NCBI RefSeq assembly: GCF_029962485.1
Contig: NZ_CP073639.1
Coordinates: 828,867-892,866 of the forward strand
DNA length: 64,000 nucleotides
Source: Burkholderia cepacia
GTDB taxonomy: Bacteria; Pseudomonadota; Gammaproteobacteria; Burkholderiales; Burkholderiaceae
Direction of reading: 5' to 3'
The notes below the pieces were generated by a model. It was not told where the DNA came from and did not search any database. It worked only from the letters and a program-made list of their open reading frames with translations. The translations under genes and the position numbers were made by a program. Of this stretch, positions 1 to 8,700 are shown in pieces (position 1 is the first letter of the stretch; each line of letters begins with the position of its first letter).

Positions 1-248
1 GCCAGCAGGATATAGCCGAGGAACCACACGCCGTAGGTCGGCCCTTTCGCGTAGATGCCGCCGGGGAAGCCGACCATCGTGCCGATGCTGTAGATCTCGC
101 CGGCGGTCAGGAAGAACACGAGCGCCGTGCCGAACTGGCGCGACGCGACGAAGAAGTCATGCACGCTCTGTTTGCCGCGGCCGCGGCCGGATCGAACGGC
201 GAGATAGAGCGACAGCGCGATCAGCGCGGCGAAGACGACCGTTGACAT
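1..248 (-). CDS. Sodium:solute symporter family permease, N-terminal part only (cut by window edge)
   Basis: The ATG at 248 opens a frame that runs off the left edge, so only about 82 residues are visible. They begin with a hydrophobic segment, then a basic stretch, then FFVASRQFGTALVFFLTAGEIYSI-type sequence (seen in pieces), which is typical of the first two membrane helices of the SSS family of sodium-coupled transporters. An AGAGG ribosome site precedes the start. The preceding gene on the same strand is a DUF3311 protein, the usual small partner of MctP/PanF-like symporters in proteobacteria. The substrate (a monocarboxylate or similar) cannot be decided from this fragment. Confidence 0.75.
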   Translation of the reverse strand, partial: MSTVVFAALIALSLYLAVRSGRGRGKQSVHDFFVASRQFGTALVFFLTAGEIYSIGTMVGFPGGIYAKGPTYGVWFLGYILL

Positions 249-331
249 GCGCACCTCTGCGAAGGGACGGAAAGCGTGGGATTCGCCGGAAAGCGCTTGC
301 GGCCGGCGCGCCGCAACGAAGCGACGGCGCG

Positions 332-529
332 CTACGCGGTGCCGCCCGCGCGGCGATCGAACAGCATCCAGCACGCGAACAGGCAGCCGGACGTCAGCAC
401 GAACCACGCGAAGATCCACATGAAGACGAACGGCACGCCCAGCACGTAGCGGTCCTGCGCGGCCACCCAGGGCAGCACGCCCAGCACGCCGAGATACGGA
501 ATACCGATGCCGATCAGGTACCTGAGCAT
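332..529 (-). CDS. DUF3311 small membrane protein
   Basis: This 65-residue protein has two predicted membrane helices (about residues 2-22 and 33-57) separated by a short polar loop containing AAQDRYVLG, and a basic C-terminus. That layout fits the DUF3311 family, which is almost always encoded just upstream of a sodium:solute symporter, as it is here (the symporter starts 84 bp further on). The start at 529 was chosen over a longer upstream frame because GAGGAG lies 7 nt before it and the family begins at the first helix. It probably assists assembly or activity of the symporter; that role is inferred from context. Confidence 0.8.
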   Translation of the reverse strand: MLRYLIGIGIPYLGVLGVLPWVAAQDRYVLGVPFVFMWIFAWFVLTSGCLFACWMLFDRRAGGTA

Positions 530-712
530 GCGTGTCTCCTCGAAAGCGGGTTCGTACGGAATGAGCGTGCACGGATGCGGCAGGCGGCGCCTGCGCGACA
601 TCCGGCAGCGAATCCAGTATTCGAAGACAAAAAGGCTCGGGATAGTGCCAGACGCAGGCAATCGCTTGGGCCAGTGACGGGCAGCACATGCCCGTGATCG
701 CGCGAACGGATA

Positions 713-1834
713 TCAGCCGTCGAACGGCGCCAGCTCGTAACTCGTGCTCCGGCCGCCGGACGACGAACGGCGCAGCACGCCGTGTTCGACAAGCTCCGTG
801 ATGTCGCGCAGCGCGGTGTCCGGCGAACACTTCGCGAGGGCCGCCCACTTGGTCGTCGTCAGCTTCCCTTCGAAGCCGTCGAGCAGCCGGTTCATCACCT
901 TCACCTGGCGCGCGTTCATTGCGAAGCCGGCACATCGCTGCCAGAAGCGCGCCTTGATCAACACCGCGTCGAGCGTCGTGTGCGCGTGATCGATGGCCCT
1001 GCCCAGCGTATCCAGAAACCACGCGAGCCATTCCGTGACGTCGAGCGAACCGCGCTGCGTGCGCTCCAGCACGTCGTAGTACGCGTTGCGCTCGCGCTGG
1101 ATCTGCGCCGACAGGCTGTAGAAGCGTTGCGGACTCCGGTCGGCGCGCGCCAGCACCAGATCGCCGAGCGCACGCGCGATACGGCCGTTGCCGTCGTCGA
1201 ACGGGTGGAGCGTGACGAACCACAGATGGGCCAGGCCGGCCCGGATCAGCAACGGCTCGGTTGGCTCGGCATTGAGCCACACGAGAAAGCGCGCGATCTC
1301 GCGCGCCAGGCGTGCGGCCGGCGGCGCCTCGAAGTGCACGCGCTGCCGGCCGATCGGCCCGGATACCACCTGCATCGGCCCGCTCGCATCCGTACGCCAT
1401 CCGCCGACCGTGATTCGCGACAATCCCGAATAGCCGGTGGGGAACAGCGCCGCATGCCAACCGAACAGGCGGGCTTCGGTGACCGCCTCCGCCGCATGGG
1501 TCGTCGCGTCCAGCACCATGTCGACGACGCCCTCGACGTGGCGGTCGACCGGCGCCAGCGCGCCGATGTCGACCCCGAGCCGGCGCGCGATCGACGAGCG
1601 GACCGATGCGACGTTCAGGGTTTCGCCTTCGATGGCGCTGGTCTTGACGACGTCCTCCGTCAACGCGGCCAGGCTGGCCTCGTCGCGCAGCGCCAGGCCG
1701 AGATCCGCCAGCCGCCCGGCCAGCATGCCTTGCGCACGGCTGACGTCGGCCAGTGGTGTGGCGAGTGCCGGGAGATCGAAGCGCCACGTCGGCCAGTCGG
1801 CCGACTCCCAGATGAAAGTGTAATCTCCGCTCAT
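713..1834 (-). CDS. Fic family protein (class II, with self-inhibitory helix and C-terminal winged helix)
   Basis: The 373-residue protein carries the Fic catalytic loop HPFDDGNGR at 210-218 (invariant His210). Fic enzymes usually transfer AMP from ATP to hydroxyl groups of target proteins. An N-terminal TSAIEGE segment at 65-71 matches the (S/T)xxxE(G/N) inhibitory motif, so this is a class II, self-inhibited Fic with a DUF4172-like N-terminal domain. The last 70 residues look like a winged helix (KWAALAKCSPDTALRDITEL region), suggesting DNA binding. No separate antitoxin gene is next to it. There is no good Shine-Dalgarno sequence: the start codon sits in the loop of a perfect 10-bp palindrome, with a matching palindrome 53 bp upstream, so autoregulation is likely (inference). 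Targets are unknown. Confidence 0.9.
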   Translation of the reverse strand: MSGDYTFIWESADWPTWRFDLPALATPLADVSRAQGMLAGRLADLGLALRDEASLAALTEDVVKTSAIEGETLNVASVRSSIARRLGVDIGALAPVDRHVEGVVDMVLDATTHAAEAVTEARLFGWHAALFPTGYSGLSRITVGGWRTDASGPMQVVSGPIGRQRVHFEAPPAARLAREIARFLVWLNAEPTEPLLIRAGLAHLWFVTLHPFDDGNGRIARALGDLVLARADRSPQRFYSLSAQIQRERNAYYDVLERTQRGSLDVTEWLAWFLDTLGRAIDHAHTTLDAVLIKARFWQRCAGFAMNARQVKVMNRLLDGFEGKLTTTKWAALAKCSPDTALRDITELVEHGVLRRSSSGGRSTSYELAPFDG

Positions 1835-1847
1835 GATGCGGAGATTA
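1821..1847 (-). promoter_or_regulatory. 27-bp palindrome spanning the fic start codon
   Basis: TAATCTCCGC and GCGGAGATTA form perfect 10-bp arms around a 7-nt centre that contains the fic ATG (1832-1834). It has the same total length and nearly the same arms as the palindrome at 1874-1900. It may be a DNA operator, an mRNA hairpin that displays or hides the AUG in its loop, or both. Confidence 0.6.
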
Positions 1848-1873
1848 TCTCACCGATTCACCGCACGGCTCAA

Positions 1874-1900
1874 TATTCTCCGCATATTCTGCGGAGAATA
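1874..1900 (-). promoter_or_regulatory. 27-bp palindrome upstream of fic (second operator-like copy)
   Basis: TATTCTCCGCA and TGCGGAGAATA form perfect 11-bp arms with a 5-nt spacer. Its centre lies 53 bp (about five helical turns) from the centre of the palindrome over the start codon. Degenerate half-sites resembling TATTCTCCGCA also occur at 1855-1865 (9 of 11) and 1908-1918 (10 of 11). This is consistent with cooperative repressor binding. Confidence 0.6.
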
Positions 1901-1928
1901 ATCGCCCTATTCGCCGCACGGCGGCCAG

Positions 1929-2846
1929 CTACCGCGTCCGGCCCGCGCCGCGTTTACCGGATGGCGGCGCGTCGCCGAGCCGCTCGGCAAGAAATCCGAT
2001 GAACGTGCGCAGCGTGACGAACCCTTCCCGATGCTGCGGAAACACCGCATTGAGCGTGATCGGCGGCGGCACGAACGCGTCGAGCACCGGCACGAGCGCG
2101 CCGCTGTCGAGCGCTGCGCCGACGATAAAGTGCGGCAGCAGCGCGATGCCGAGCCCCGCGATCGCCGCGTCGCGCACCACTTCGCCGTTGTTCGCGACGA
2201 GCGGCCCCTGCACGTCGAACGTACGCGACGCGCCGTCGACGCGGAATTCCCAGCCGACGCGCCGCTCGCGCCCGTACAGCAAGCACGTGTGGCCGGCGAG
2301 GTCAGCCGGCGTCTGCGGCGTGCCCTGCCGCTTCAGGTACGCGGGGCTCGCACACGCGATCATCCGCCACGCGCCGAGCGGGCGCGCGATCAGCGTCGAA
2401 TCCTCGAGCGAGCCGATCCGCAGCACGAGGTCGAAGCCTTCGCCGATCAGGTCGACGCGCCGGTCGGTCAGATCGAGGTTCAGCCGCACGGCCGGGTGCG
2501 CGGACAGAAATTCGGCGATCAGCGGCGACACGTGCGTGATCCCGAACGACAGCGGCGCGCTGATCTTCAGCGAGCCGTGCAGCTCGGTGCTGCGCACCGA
2601 CATCGCCTGCTCGGCGTCGGCGATCTCCGCGAGGATGCGCTGCGCGCGCGCATAAAACTCCTGCCCCGATTCGGTCACCGCGAGATTGCGCGTATTGCGG
2701 TGCAGAAGCCGCACGCCGAGCGAGGCCTCCAGCGCCATCGTGCGCCGGCTGACGAACTGTTTCGACAGCATCAGCTGGTCGGCCGCCGCCGTGAAGCTGC
2801 CCGCATCGACGGTCGCGACGAAGATTCTCAGGTCGTTGAGTTCCAT
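1929..2846 (-). CDS. LysR family transcriptional regulator
   Basis: This 305-residue protein begins with the LysR winged helix (MELNDLRIFVATVDAGSFTAAA, read in pieces; HTH about residues 17-36) followed by a substrate-binding domain of ordinary length. A GTG at 2855 gives a slightly longer frame, but the GGAG ribosome site would touch it; the ATG at 2846 sits 8 nt from GGAG and is preferred. It is transcribed divergently from the pirin gene, with a LysR-type inverted repeat in the shared intergenic region, so it probably controls pirin (and perhaps wrbA). The effector is unknown. Confidence 0.9.
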   Translation of the reverse strand: MELNDLRIFVATVDAGSFTAAADQLMLSKQFVSRRTMALEASLGVRLLHRNTRNLAVTESGQEFYARAQRILAEIADAEQAMSVRSTELHGSLKISAPLSFGITHVSPLIAEFLSAHPAVRLNLDLTDRRVDLIGEGFDLVLRIGSLEDSTLIARPLGAWRMIACASPAYLKRQGTPQTPADLAGHTCLLYGRERRVGWEFRVDGASRTFDVQGPLVANNGEVVRDAAIAGLGIALLPHFIVGAALDSGALVPVLDAFVPPPITLNAVFPQHREGFVTLRTFIGFLAERLGDAPPSGKRGAGRTR

Positions 2847-2893
2847 ATTGTCCACTCCATAGCGACAGTCATTATCTCTACAGCCATTTATTT

Positions 2894-2908
2894 GTCAAAT
2901 CGATTGAC
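2894..2908. promoter_or_regulatory. Candidate LysR operator between the LysR gene and pirin
   Basis: GTCAA-ATCGA-TTGAC is a perfect interrupted dyad of the T-N11-A kind bound by LysR proteins. It lies in the 127-bp divergent region 65 bp before the pirin start. The role is inferred from position. Confidence 0.45.
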
Positions 2909-2973
2909 CTAAGATTCATCTCAACGAACGGCCGGTCCCACTTCCGAGGTCCGGCGACTTCAAGGAAAAAATC

Positions 2974-3699
<726 letters not shown>

Positions 3700-3716
3700 C
3701 GCCCGTTCGGGAAACC

Positions 3717-3743
3717 GGGCCCCGCTGAACGCGGGGCTCTTTT
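3717..3743 (+). terminator. Rho-independent terminator after pirin
   Basis: GGGCCCCGC and GCGGGGCTC pair around a TGAAC loop and are followed by TTTT. It lies between the pirin stop and wrbA, so wrbA may depend on read-through or its own promoter. Confidence 0.75.
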
Positions 3744-3760
3744 AATCGGAGATTCGCAAC

Positions 3761-4363
3761 ATGGCCAAGGTACTCGTTCTTTACTACTCGTCCTACGGGC
3801 ACGTCGAAACGATGGCGCAGCACATCGCGGAAGGCGCGAAATCGGTGCCCGGCGTCGAGGTCGCGCTCAAGCGCGTGCCGGAAACGATTCCCGTCGACCA
3901 AGCCCGTGCGATCGGCGTGAAGGTCGACCAGGCAGCGCCGGTCGCCACGGTGGACGAACTCGCCGACTACGATGCGATCATCTTCGGCACGCCGACCCGC
4001 TTCGGCAACATGGCCGGCCAGATGCGCACGTTCCTCGACCAGACCGGCGGCCTGTGGATGAAGGGCGCGCTCGTCGGCAAGATCGGCAGCGTGTTCGCGT
4101 CGACCGGCACGCAGCACGGCGGCCAGGAAACGACGATCACTTCGTTCCACACGACGCTGCTGCACCACGGGATGGTGATCGTGGGCGTACCGTACGCGTG
4201 CAGCGGGCTCGTCAACATGAGCGAAATCACCGGTGGCACGCCGTACGGCGCGACGACGCTCGCGGGCGCGGACGGCAGCCGTCAGCCGAGCGCGAACGAG
4301 CTCGACATCGCGCGCTACCAGGGCAAGCACGTCGCGGAAATCGCGAGCAAGCTCGCGTCGTAA
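3761..4363 (+). CDS. wrbA: NAD(P)H:quinone oxidoreductase, type IV (WrbA flavodoxin-like)
   Basis: The 200-residue protein has the WrbA signature: an N-terminal flavodoxin phosphate-binding loop ([12 protein letters not shown], residues 8-19), [15 protein letters not shown], then DQTGGLW and [10 protein letters not shown]. WrbA binds FMN and reduces quinones by two electrons, limiting redox cycling and oxidative stress. It starts after a GGAG site. The adjacent pirin and LysR genes make a small quinone/flavonoid-response group (inference). A large inverted repeat follows the stop codon. Confidence 0.95.
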   Translation: MAKVLVLYYSSYGHVETMAQHIAEGAKSVPGVEVALKRVPETIPVDQARAIGVKVDQAAPVATVDELADYDAIIFGTPTRFGNMAGQMRTFLDQTGGLWMKGALVGKIGSVFASTGTQHGGQETTITSFHTTLLHHGMVIVGVPYACSGLVNMSEITGGTPYGATTLAGADGSRQPSANELDIARYQGKHVAEIASKLAS

Positions 4364-4399
4364 CGCGGCAGCTTCGCGCTCCCGCAGTCGCGCACACGA

Positions 4400-4432
4400 A
4401 CGAACGGCGCCGGTTCAACCGGCGCCGTTCGT
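4400..4432. terminator. Bidirectional hairpin terminator between wrbA and the small secreted protein gene
   Basis: ACGAACGGCGCCGG and CCGGCGCCGTTCGT form a perfect 14-bp stem around a TTCAA loop, placed between two convergent genes. It lacks a clear T-run on either strand, so its efficiency is uncertain. Confidence 0.65.
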
Positions 4433-4453
4433 CCTGTGCAAGGCTTGCGGGCG

Positions 4454-4759
4454 TTACTGGCCCGAAGCCGGCGCGGCCGGCGCCGCCTTCGTCGCGGGCG
4501 CCTTCTGCGCGGCGTTCTGCGGATAGTTGCTCTGGTCGTTGGTCAACCGGTAGCCGCTGCCGGTGCCGATCGCCTTCAGGTCCGACGCGTGGCGCGCACG
4601 GGCCGCCTTGCGCGCCGCCTTCTTCTGCGCCTTGTCGAGCTGCTTCTGTGTCGGCGCGGACGCCTGATCCTGTGCGTATGCCGCCGGCACGGCGGTCAAC
4701 AACAGACCGAACGACGCCGTTACTGCTACTGCCACCGAAACCACGCGAGACTGCTTCAT
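4454..4759 (-). CDS. Small secreted basic protein of unknown function
   Basis: The 101-residue product begins with a clear signal peptide (MKQSRVVSVAVAV, hydrophobic core, cleavage after AYA about residue 29). The mature part has a Lys/Ala/Arg-rich helical stretch (QLDKAQKKAARKAARARH) and then a Gly/Ser/Asn segment ending in an Ala/Pro-rich tail. AAGGAG lies 10 nt before the chosen ATG at 4759; the longer upstream frame lacks a ribosome site and would bury the signal peptide. No enzyme motif is visible. The family appears limited to Burkholderia-like organisms, as far as I can tell; function unknown. Confidence 0.8.
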   Translation of the reverse strand: MKQSRVVSVAVAVTASFGLLLTAVPAAYAQDQASAPTQKQLDKAQKKAARKAARARHASDLKAIGTGSGYRLTNDQSNYPQNAAQKAPATKAAPAAPASGQ

Positions 4760-4989
4760 GGCCGAATCTCCTTGTCGATTGTTGATTGTGGGTCGGACAC
4801 CTGCGCGCACGCGACGGCTTGCGACAACGGGGCCGATGCAACGTTAGCCGATCACTGCACAAATGTCCGTGTGCGTTCCTGAATTCTCCCGATAACGGCC
4901 ACGATACATGCGCGCCGTGTGCACCGTCTTTTCGGCAAATCTTCCGCGCCATCAGGGAAACCGATACCCCCGCGCCGGCCGGCGCCCGC

Positions 4990-5724
4990 TCAGATCCAGC
5001 GCGACAGCATCGGCAGCAGGATCGGCACGACGAATGCCGTCAGCACGCCGTTCAGCCCCATCCCGAGCCCCGCGAACGCACCGGCCTCCTCGCTGACCTG
5101 GAAGGCGCGCGCGGTGCCGATCCCGTGCGACGCGACGCCGAGCGCGAAACCGCGCACGGCCGGCTCGTCGACCCGCAGCAGATTGAGGATCCCGCGTGCG
5201 CACACAGCGCCGAAGATCCCGGTCGAGATCACGAGCACGGCCGTGAGCGACGGAATGCCGCCGATCTCCGCCGCGACGGCCATCGCGATCGGCGTCGTCG
5301 CCGATTTCGGTGCGAGCGACGCGATCGTCTGGTGCGACGCACCAAACAGCGCGGCGATGCCGACCGCCGACACGATCGCGGTCAGCGAGCCCGCCAGCAG
5401 GCCGACGAGCAGCGGCAGCGCGGTGCGCCGCAGCTTCGACCACTGGCGATACAGCGGCAGCGCGAGCGCGACGGTCGCCGGGCCGAGCAGGAAGTGGACG
5501 AACTGCGCGCCTTCGAAATACGTCGGATACGGCGTGTGCGTGATCGTCAACAGCACGACGATCAGCGCGACCGCGATCAGCACCGGATTCGCGAGCGGGT
5601 TGAAGCGCGCCCGCGCATAGACGGCCTGCGCGAACAGATATGCGACCAGCGTGATGGTCAGGCCGAGCAACGGGCTCGCGGCGAGATAGACCCAGATCGC
5701 GCCGAGTTTCGGGAAGGCCGTCAT
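4990..5724 (-). CDS. LrgB family membrane protein
   Basis: The 244-residue product is almost entirely hydrophobic with about eight membrane segments. It contains the LrgB signature region around LAPKSATTPIAMAV and the later GVASHGIGTARAF motif. LrgB/CidB proteins act with LrgA/CidA partners in holin-like control of murein hydrolases and, in other bacteria, in pyruvate or glycolate export. Its ATG overlaps the stop of the lrgA-type gene (ATGA), so the two are translationally coupled. Confidence 0.92.
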   Translation of the reverse strand: MTAFPKLGAIWVYLAASPLLGLTITLVAYLFAQAVYARARFNPLANPVLIAVALIVVLLTITHTPYPTYFEGAQFVHFLLGPATVALALPLYRQWSKLRRTALPLLVGLLAGSLTAIVSAVGIAALFGASHQTIASLAPKSATTPIAMAVAAEIGGIPSLTAVLVISTGIFGAVCARGILNLLRVDEPAVRGFALGVASHGIGTARAFQVSEEAGAFAGLGMGLNGVLTAFVVPILLPMLSRWI

Positions 5725-6092
5725 TGCACGCCCTCCGCGTTGCCGCCCGCGCGGCGCTGGCGCCACAGCAGCGCGCGCGTGACGAGCGCCGTCACCGCGA
5801 TCGCCAGCGTGGTGCTGACGGCCAGCGCGACGACGACCGCGACCGCATCGCCGCGCACGCGGTCGGCCGACACCATGATGCCGACGCCGGCCGGCACGAA
5901 CAGCAGCGACAGGTGACGCAGCAGCTCGAGCGCGGTCGGCTCGATCGCATCGGCCACTTGCGGGCGCAGCATCACGAAACCGAACAGCAACAGCATGCCG
6001 ATCACGGGGCCCGGCACCGGCAGGCCGAACAGATAGGACACGCCTTCCCCGAGACACTGGAAGGTCAGCAAGACCGCGAATGCCTGCAACAT
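5721..6092 (-). CDS. CidA/LrgA family holin-like membrane protein
   Basis: The 123-residue protein has four predicted membrane helices and the CidA/LrgA motif GLPVPGPVIGMLLLF at about residues 23-37. The start at 6092 is chosen because GGGAGAGG precedes it and the long upstream extension is arginine-rich and without family character. Its last bases overlap the lrgB-type start, making a two-gene operon. No LytTR or LysR partner lies beside it, so its regulation is not evident. Confidence 0.9.
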   Translation of the reverse strand: MLQAFAVLLTFQCLGEGVSYLFGLPVPGPVIGMLLLFGFVMLRPQVADAIEPTALELLRHLSLLFVPAGVGIMVSADRVRGDAVAVVVALAVSTTLAIAVTALVTRALLWRQRRAGGNAEGVQ

Positions 6093-6303
6093 GAACCGCC
6101 TCTCCCGAACGTGGCCGAGCTTGCGTGCAGCCGCGCGGCCGATGAGCCGGCGGCTTGCGGCGCCGGCGTGGACATACGCGCGATCGTACCAACAATGTCC
6201 GTGGCCGGTCGCGACGGTGCAATCGCACGACCGCGGCTCGACCGTTTCAATCCGGCGGGCAGCGTCGTGCTTCACCGCGCCGGCCGCGCGCCGGTTGCAT
6301 GCG

Positions 6304-6326
6304 AAAAAGGCGGGCATACGCCCGCC
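6304..6326 (-). terminator. Strong terminator after the ohr/hydrolase operon
   Basis: On the minus strand GGCGGGC-GTAT-GCCCGCC is followed at once by TTTTT. It closes the operon of ohr and the secreted hydrolase, whose last stop is at 6384. The rest of 6093-6383 holds no other recognisable element. Confidence 0.85.
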
Positions 6327-6383
6327 TCTGCATCGTTCGCACGCGCACCGCGACGCTTGCGGCACGCGTGCGAGCCCGCCGCG

Positions 6384-7418
6384 TTACTTCAACCGCGTCG
6401 CGATTTCATTCGCCATCGCCTTCGTCGCGGCCTTCGTCGGCGCATCGTCGGCCAGCACGTTCAGCAGGCCGAAATCGTGAATCGTGCCGTCGTAGCGCGT
6501 GGTCGTCGCGTCGACACCGGCCGCGTCGAGCTTGCGGCCGTACGCTTCGCCCTCGTCACGCAGCACGTCGAACTGCGCGACCTGGATCAGCGCGGGTGGC
6601 AGGCCCTTCAACTGCGCGATGCTCGCGCGCAGCGGCGACGCGTAGATCTCGTTGCGTTGCGCTTCGTCCTTCGTATAGGCGTCCCAGAACCACTTCATCA
6701 TCGGCCGCGTCAGGAAGTGGCCCTGTTGGTACGCGTTGTACGAACCCGTGTTGAAGTTGTGGTCCGTGACCGGCCACATCAGGCCCTGGAAGCGAATCGC
6801 GGGGCCGCCCTTGTCCTTCGCCATCAGCGCCACGACGGCCGTCATGTTCCCGCCGACGCTGTTGCCGACCACCGCGAGGCGGCTGCCGTCGACACCGATC
6901 TCGGCGCCATGCGCGGCCACCCACTTCGTCGCCGCATAGGCCTGGTTGATTGCGACCGGGTAATGCGCTTCCGGCGACGGCGTGTAGTTCACGAACACCG
7001 CGACGGCGCCCGACTGCACGACGAGATCGCGCACGAGGCGTTCGTGCGTCGGGAAGTCGCCGAGCACCCAGCCGCCACCGTGGATGAACACGAAGACCGG
7101 CAGCGTGCCCGTCGCGCCTTGCGGGCGCACGATCGTGACCGGCACGGACAGGCCGTCCTGCTCGATCGTGCGGTTCGACACGTCGATGCCGGACAGATCG
7201 ACCTTCGCGCCGTTCTGCGCGTCGACCAGCACCTGACGCGCCTTCGCGGGGCTCAGCGTTTCGAGGCCCGGACCCTTCTGGCCGTTCAGCGCGGCAAGAA
7301 ACGCGCTCGTCTTCGCATCGGGACGGGCAGCGTCAGCGCCGGCGGCGAGTGCGGCAGGTGCGGTGGACAGCGCGGCTGCAACGGCGGCGGCGATCAGCAG
7401 CGGCTTGACGATCTTCAT
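6384..7418 (-). CDS. Secreted alpha/beta hydrolase (hormone-sensitive-lipase-like esterase)
   Basis: The 344-residue protein has a signal peptide ([17 protein letters not shown], cleavage near residue 26). The HSL-family oxyanion motif HGGGW is at 113-117, the nucleophile elbow GNSVGG at 185-190 (Ser187), with likely Asp284 and His314 completing the triad. It should hydrolyse small esters in the periplasm. ATG 7418 is preferred because it starts the signal peptide. It lies 58 bp after ohr on the same strand and shares its TetR-type operator, suggesting a role in handling damaged or reactive organic compounds (inference). Confidence 0.88.
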   Translation of the reverse strand: MKIVKPLLIAAAVAAALSTAPAALAAGADAARPDAKTSAFLAALNGQKGPGLETLSPAKARQVLVDAQNGAKVDLSGIDVSNRTIEQDGLSVPVTIVRPQGATGTLPVFVFIHGGGWVLGDFPTHERLVRDLVVQSGAVAVFVNYTPSPEAHYPVAINQAYAATKWVAAHGAEIGVDGSRLAVVGNSVGGNMTAVVALMAKDKGGPAIRFQGLMWPVTDHNFNTGSYNAYQQGHFLTRPMMKWFWDAYTKDEAQRNEIYASPLRASIAQLKGLPPALIQVAQFDVLRDEGEAYGRKLDAAGVDATTTRYDGTIHDFGLLNVLADDAPTKAATKAMANEIATRLK

Positions 7419-7476
7419 GATGGTGTTCCTTGGTGTGCGCAAGTGAATGACGATTGATGATTCGCAGTGCGATGAA

Positions 7477-7902
7477 TCAGGCAAGCGTGAGCGTGACGTC
7501 GATGTTGCCGCGCGTCGCATTCGAGTACGGGCACACGAGGTGCGCGCGGTCGATCAGCGTTTGCGCGACGTCGCGATCGAGGCCCGGCAGCGAGATCCTC
7601 AGCTCGACTTCGATGCCGAAGCCGTTCGGGATCGCACCGATGCCGACGCTGCCTTCGATGGAAGCGTCCGCGGGCATCGCGATCTTGTCGCGGGCCGCGA
7701 CGAACTTCATCGCGCCGATGAAGCACGCGCTGTAGCCGGCGGCGAACAGTTGCTCGGGGTTCGCGCCTGCACCGCCTGCGCCGCCGAGTTCGCGCGGCGT
7801 GGTCAGCTTCAGGTCGAGACCGCTTTCGGGCACCGTCGCACGGCCGTCACGGCCGCCGGTGGCTTTTGCATGGGCGCGGTACAGCACTTTTTCGATCGAC
7901 AT
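7477..7902 (-). CDS. ohr: Organic hydroperoxide resistance protein (Ohr/OsmC family)
   Basis: The 141-residue protein has both Ohr redox cysteines: Cys60 in AAGYSACF and Cys124 in [13 protein letters not shown]. Ohr is a thiol peroxidase that reduces fatty-acid and other organic hydroperoxides using lipoylated proteins. AAAGGAG precedes the ATG. Ohr is usually controlled by the MarR-type OhrR; here no ohrR is adjacent. Instead a TetR gene lies upstream, and an identical TetR-type operator stands before both tetR and ohr. It is followed by a secreted esterase in the same operon. Confidence 0.95.
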   Translation of the reverse strand: MSIEKVLYRAHAKATGGRDGRATVPESGLDLKLTTPRELGGAGGAGANPEQLFAAGYSACFIGAMKFVAARDKIAMPADASIEGSVGIGAIPNGFGIEVELRISLPGLDRDVAQTLIDRAHLVCPYSNATRGNIDVTLTLA

Positions 7903-7987
7903 GACAGACTCCTTTTCAGCAAATGAAAGAAACAACCTTCGAACCGGGGACCGCGTGCCGACAGCCTTGCTGACTGCATCGCGCTTG

Positions 7988-8007
7988 TTTATCTACTCAT
8001 AGATAGA
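7988..8007 (-). promoter_or_regulatory. TetR-type operator upstream of ohr
   Basis: TATCTA-CTCA-TAGATA is a perfect dyad inside a 20-bp sequence that recurs without a mismatch at 8703-8722 in the promoter of the neighbouring tetR gene. It lies about 90 bp before the ohr start. Confidence 0.7.
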
Positions 8008-8058
8008 TACACATTCCCAAAAAATGCAGAGGGTTACCCCATCTGCGCCAATCATCTA

Positions 8059-8074
8059 TCTATCAAAAGATAGA
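8059..8074. promoter_or_regulatory. Second dyad in the ohr upstream region
   Basis: TCTATC-AAAA-GATAGA is a perfect 6-bp-arm dyad sharing the TCTAT/ATAGA core of the tetR/ohr operator. It may be an extra, weaker regulator site. Confidence 0.4.
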
Positions 8075-8086
8075 CAACAAACTTTA

Positions 8087-8109
8087 ATAAAAAGGCGGCG
8101 AACCGCCTT
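8087..8109 (-). terminator. Terminator after the tetR gene
   Basis: On the minus strand AAGGCGG-TTCG-CCGCCTT runs into TTTTTATT. It sits 18 bp beyond the tetR stop and separates tetR from ohr, so ohr needs its own promoter. Confidence 0.8.
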
Positions 8110-8126
8110 GCTGCTTGCGCCGTCCG

Positions 8127-8693
8127 TCAGGACCGCGCTTTCCAGACGGCCTCGACATCCTCGAGACGCGCCCGCGTATGAAACAGCCGGCTGGCCAGCA
8201 CACTGCCCTGGAACGCCGCGTACAGCGTACGCGCGGCCGTGTCGGGCTCGCCGCTGAACTGCAGTGTGCCTTCCTGCGCGCCCTGCGTCAGCAATTCCGC
8301 CAGCCAGCTCTCGTTGGCCTTGAAGAACGCCTGCACGGCCTGCCGCACGGTCTCCGGCAGCGTTTCGATATCGGACGCCAGCATCCCGCACAGGCAGATC
8401 AGGTTGCCGTCGCCCAACGTGCGACCGAACATCTTCGTGTACAGGCTCAGTTTCACGTCGGCCGGCAACGCCCGATCGATCGCCCGCATGGCCGAGAGGA
8501 CCTCGTCGCTATAAACCGCCACCGCTTCCAGCACGAGATCGTCCTTCGACGGGAAGTAGTAGTGGATGCTCGACGTCTTCACGCCCACCAGGTCGGACAG
8601 GTCTCGATAGCTGAAGCCGTTGTAACCGCGCAGCATCATCAGCGTGATCGCGTGGTCGAGAATCTGTTCGCGGACGGTCGGTTTCGTTTCCAT
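8127..8693 (-). CDS. TetR/AcrR family regulator, probable repressor of ohr and itself
   Basis: This 188-residue protein has a TetR DNA-binding domain (helix-turn-helix about residues 26-47, FSYRDLSDLVGVKTSSIHYYFPSK region in pieces) and a C-terminal ligand domain. The ATG at 8693 has no ribosome site; a -35/-10 pair (TTGACT, 17 bp, TAAAGT) ends 7 bp before it, so the mRNA may be leaderless. The dyad TATCTA-CTCA-TAGATA sits between those promoter boxes and recurs exactly before ohr, giving a simple repressor circuit. The ligand is unknown. Confidence 0.9.
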   Translation of the reverse strand: METKPTVREQILDHAITLMMLRGYNGFSYRDLSDLVGVKTSSIHYYFPSKDDLVLEAVAVYSDEVLSAMRAIDRALPADVKLSLYTKMFGRTLGDGNLICLCGMLASDIETLPETVRQAVQAFFKANESWLAELLTQGAQEGTLQFSGEPDTAARTLYAAFQGSVLASRLFHTRARLEDVEAVWKARS

Positions 8694-8700
8694 GGATCGA

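Noticed and set aside
782..2002. 406-codon open frame on the + strand opposite fic
   Set aside because: It is a shadow of the Fic gene; no ribosome site or motif.
4972..4985. Palindrome GCGCCGGCCGGCGC after the lrgB-type gene
   Set aside because: It is a self-complementary GC block without loop or T-run; such blocks are common in this DNA.
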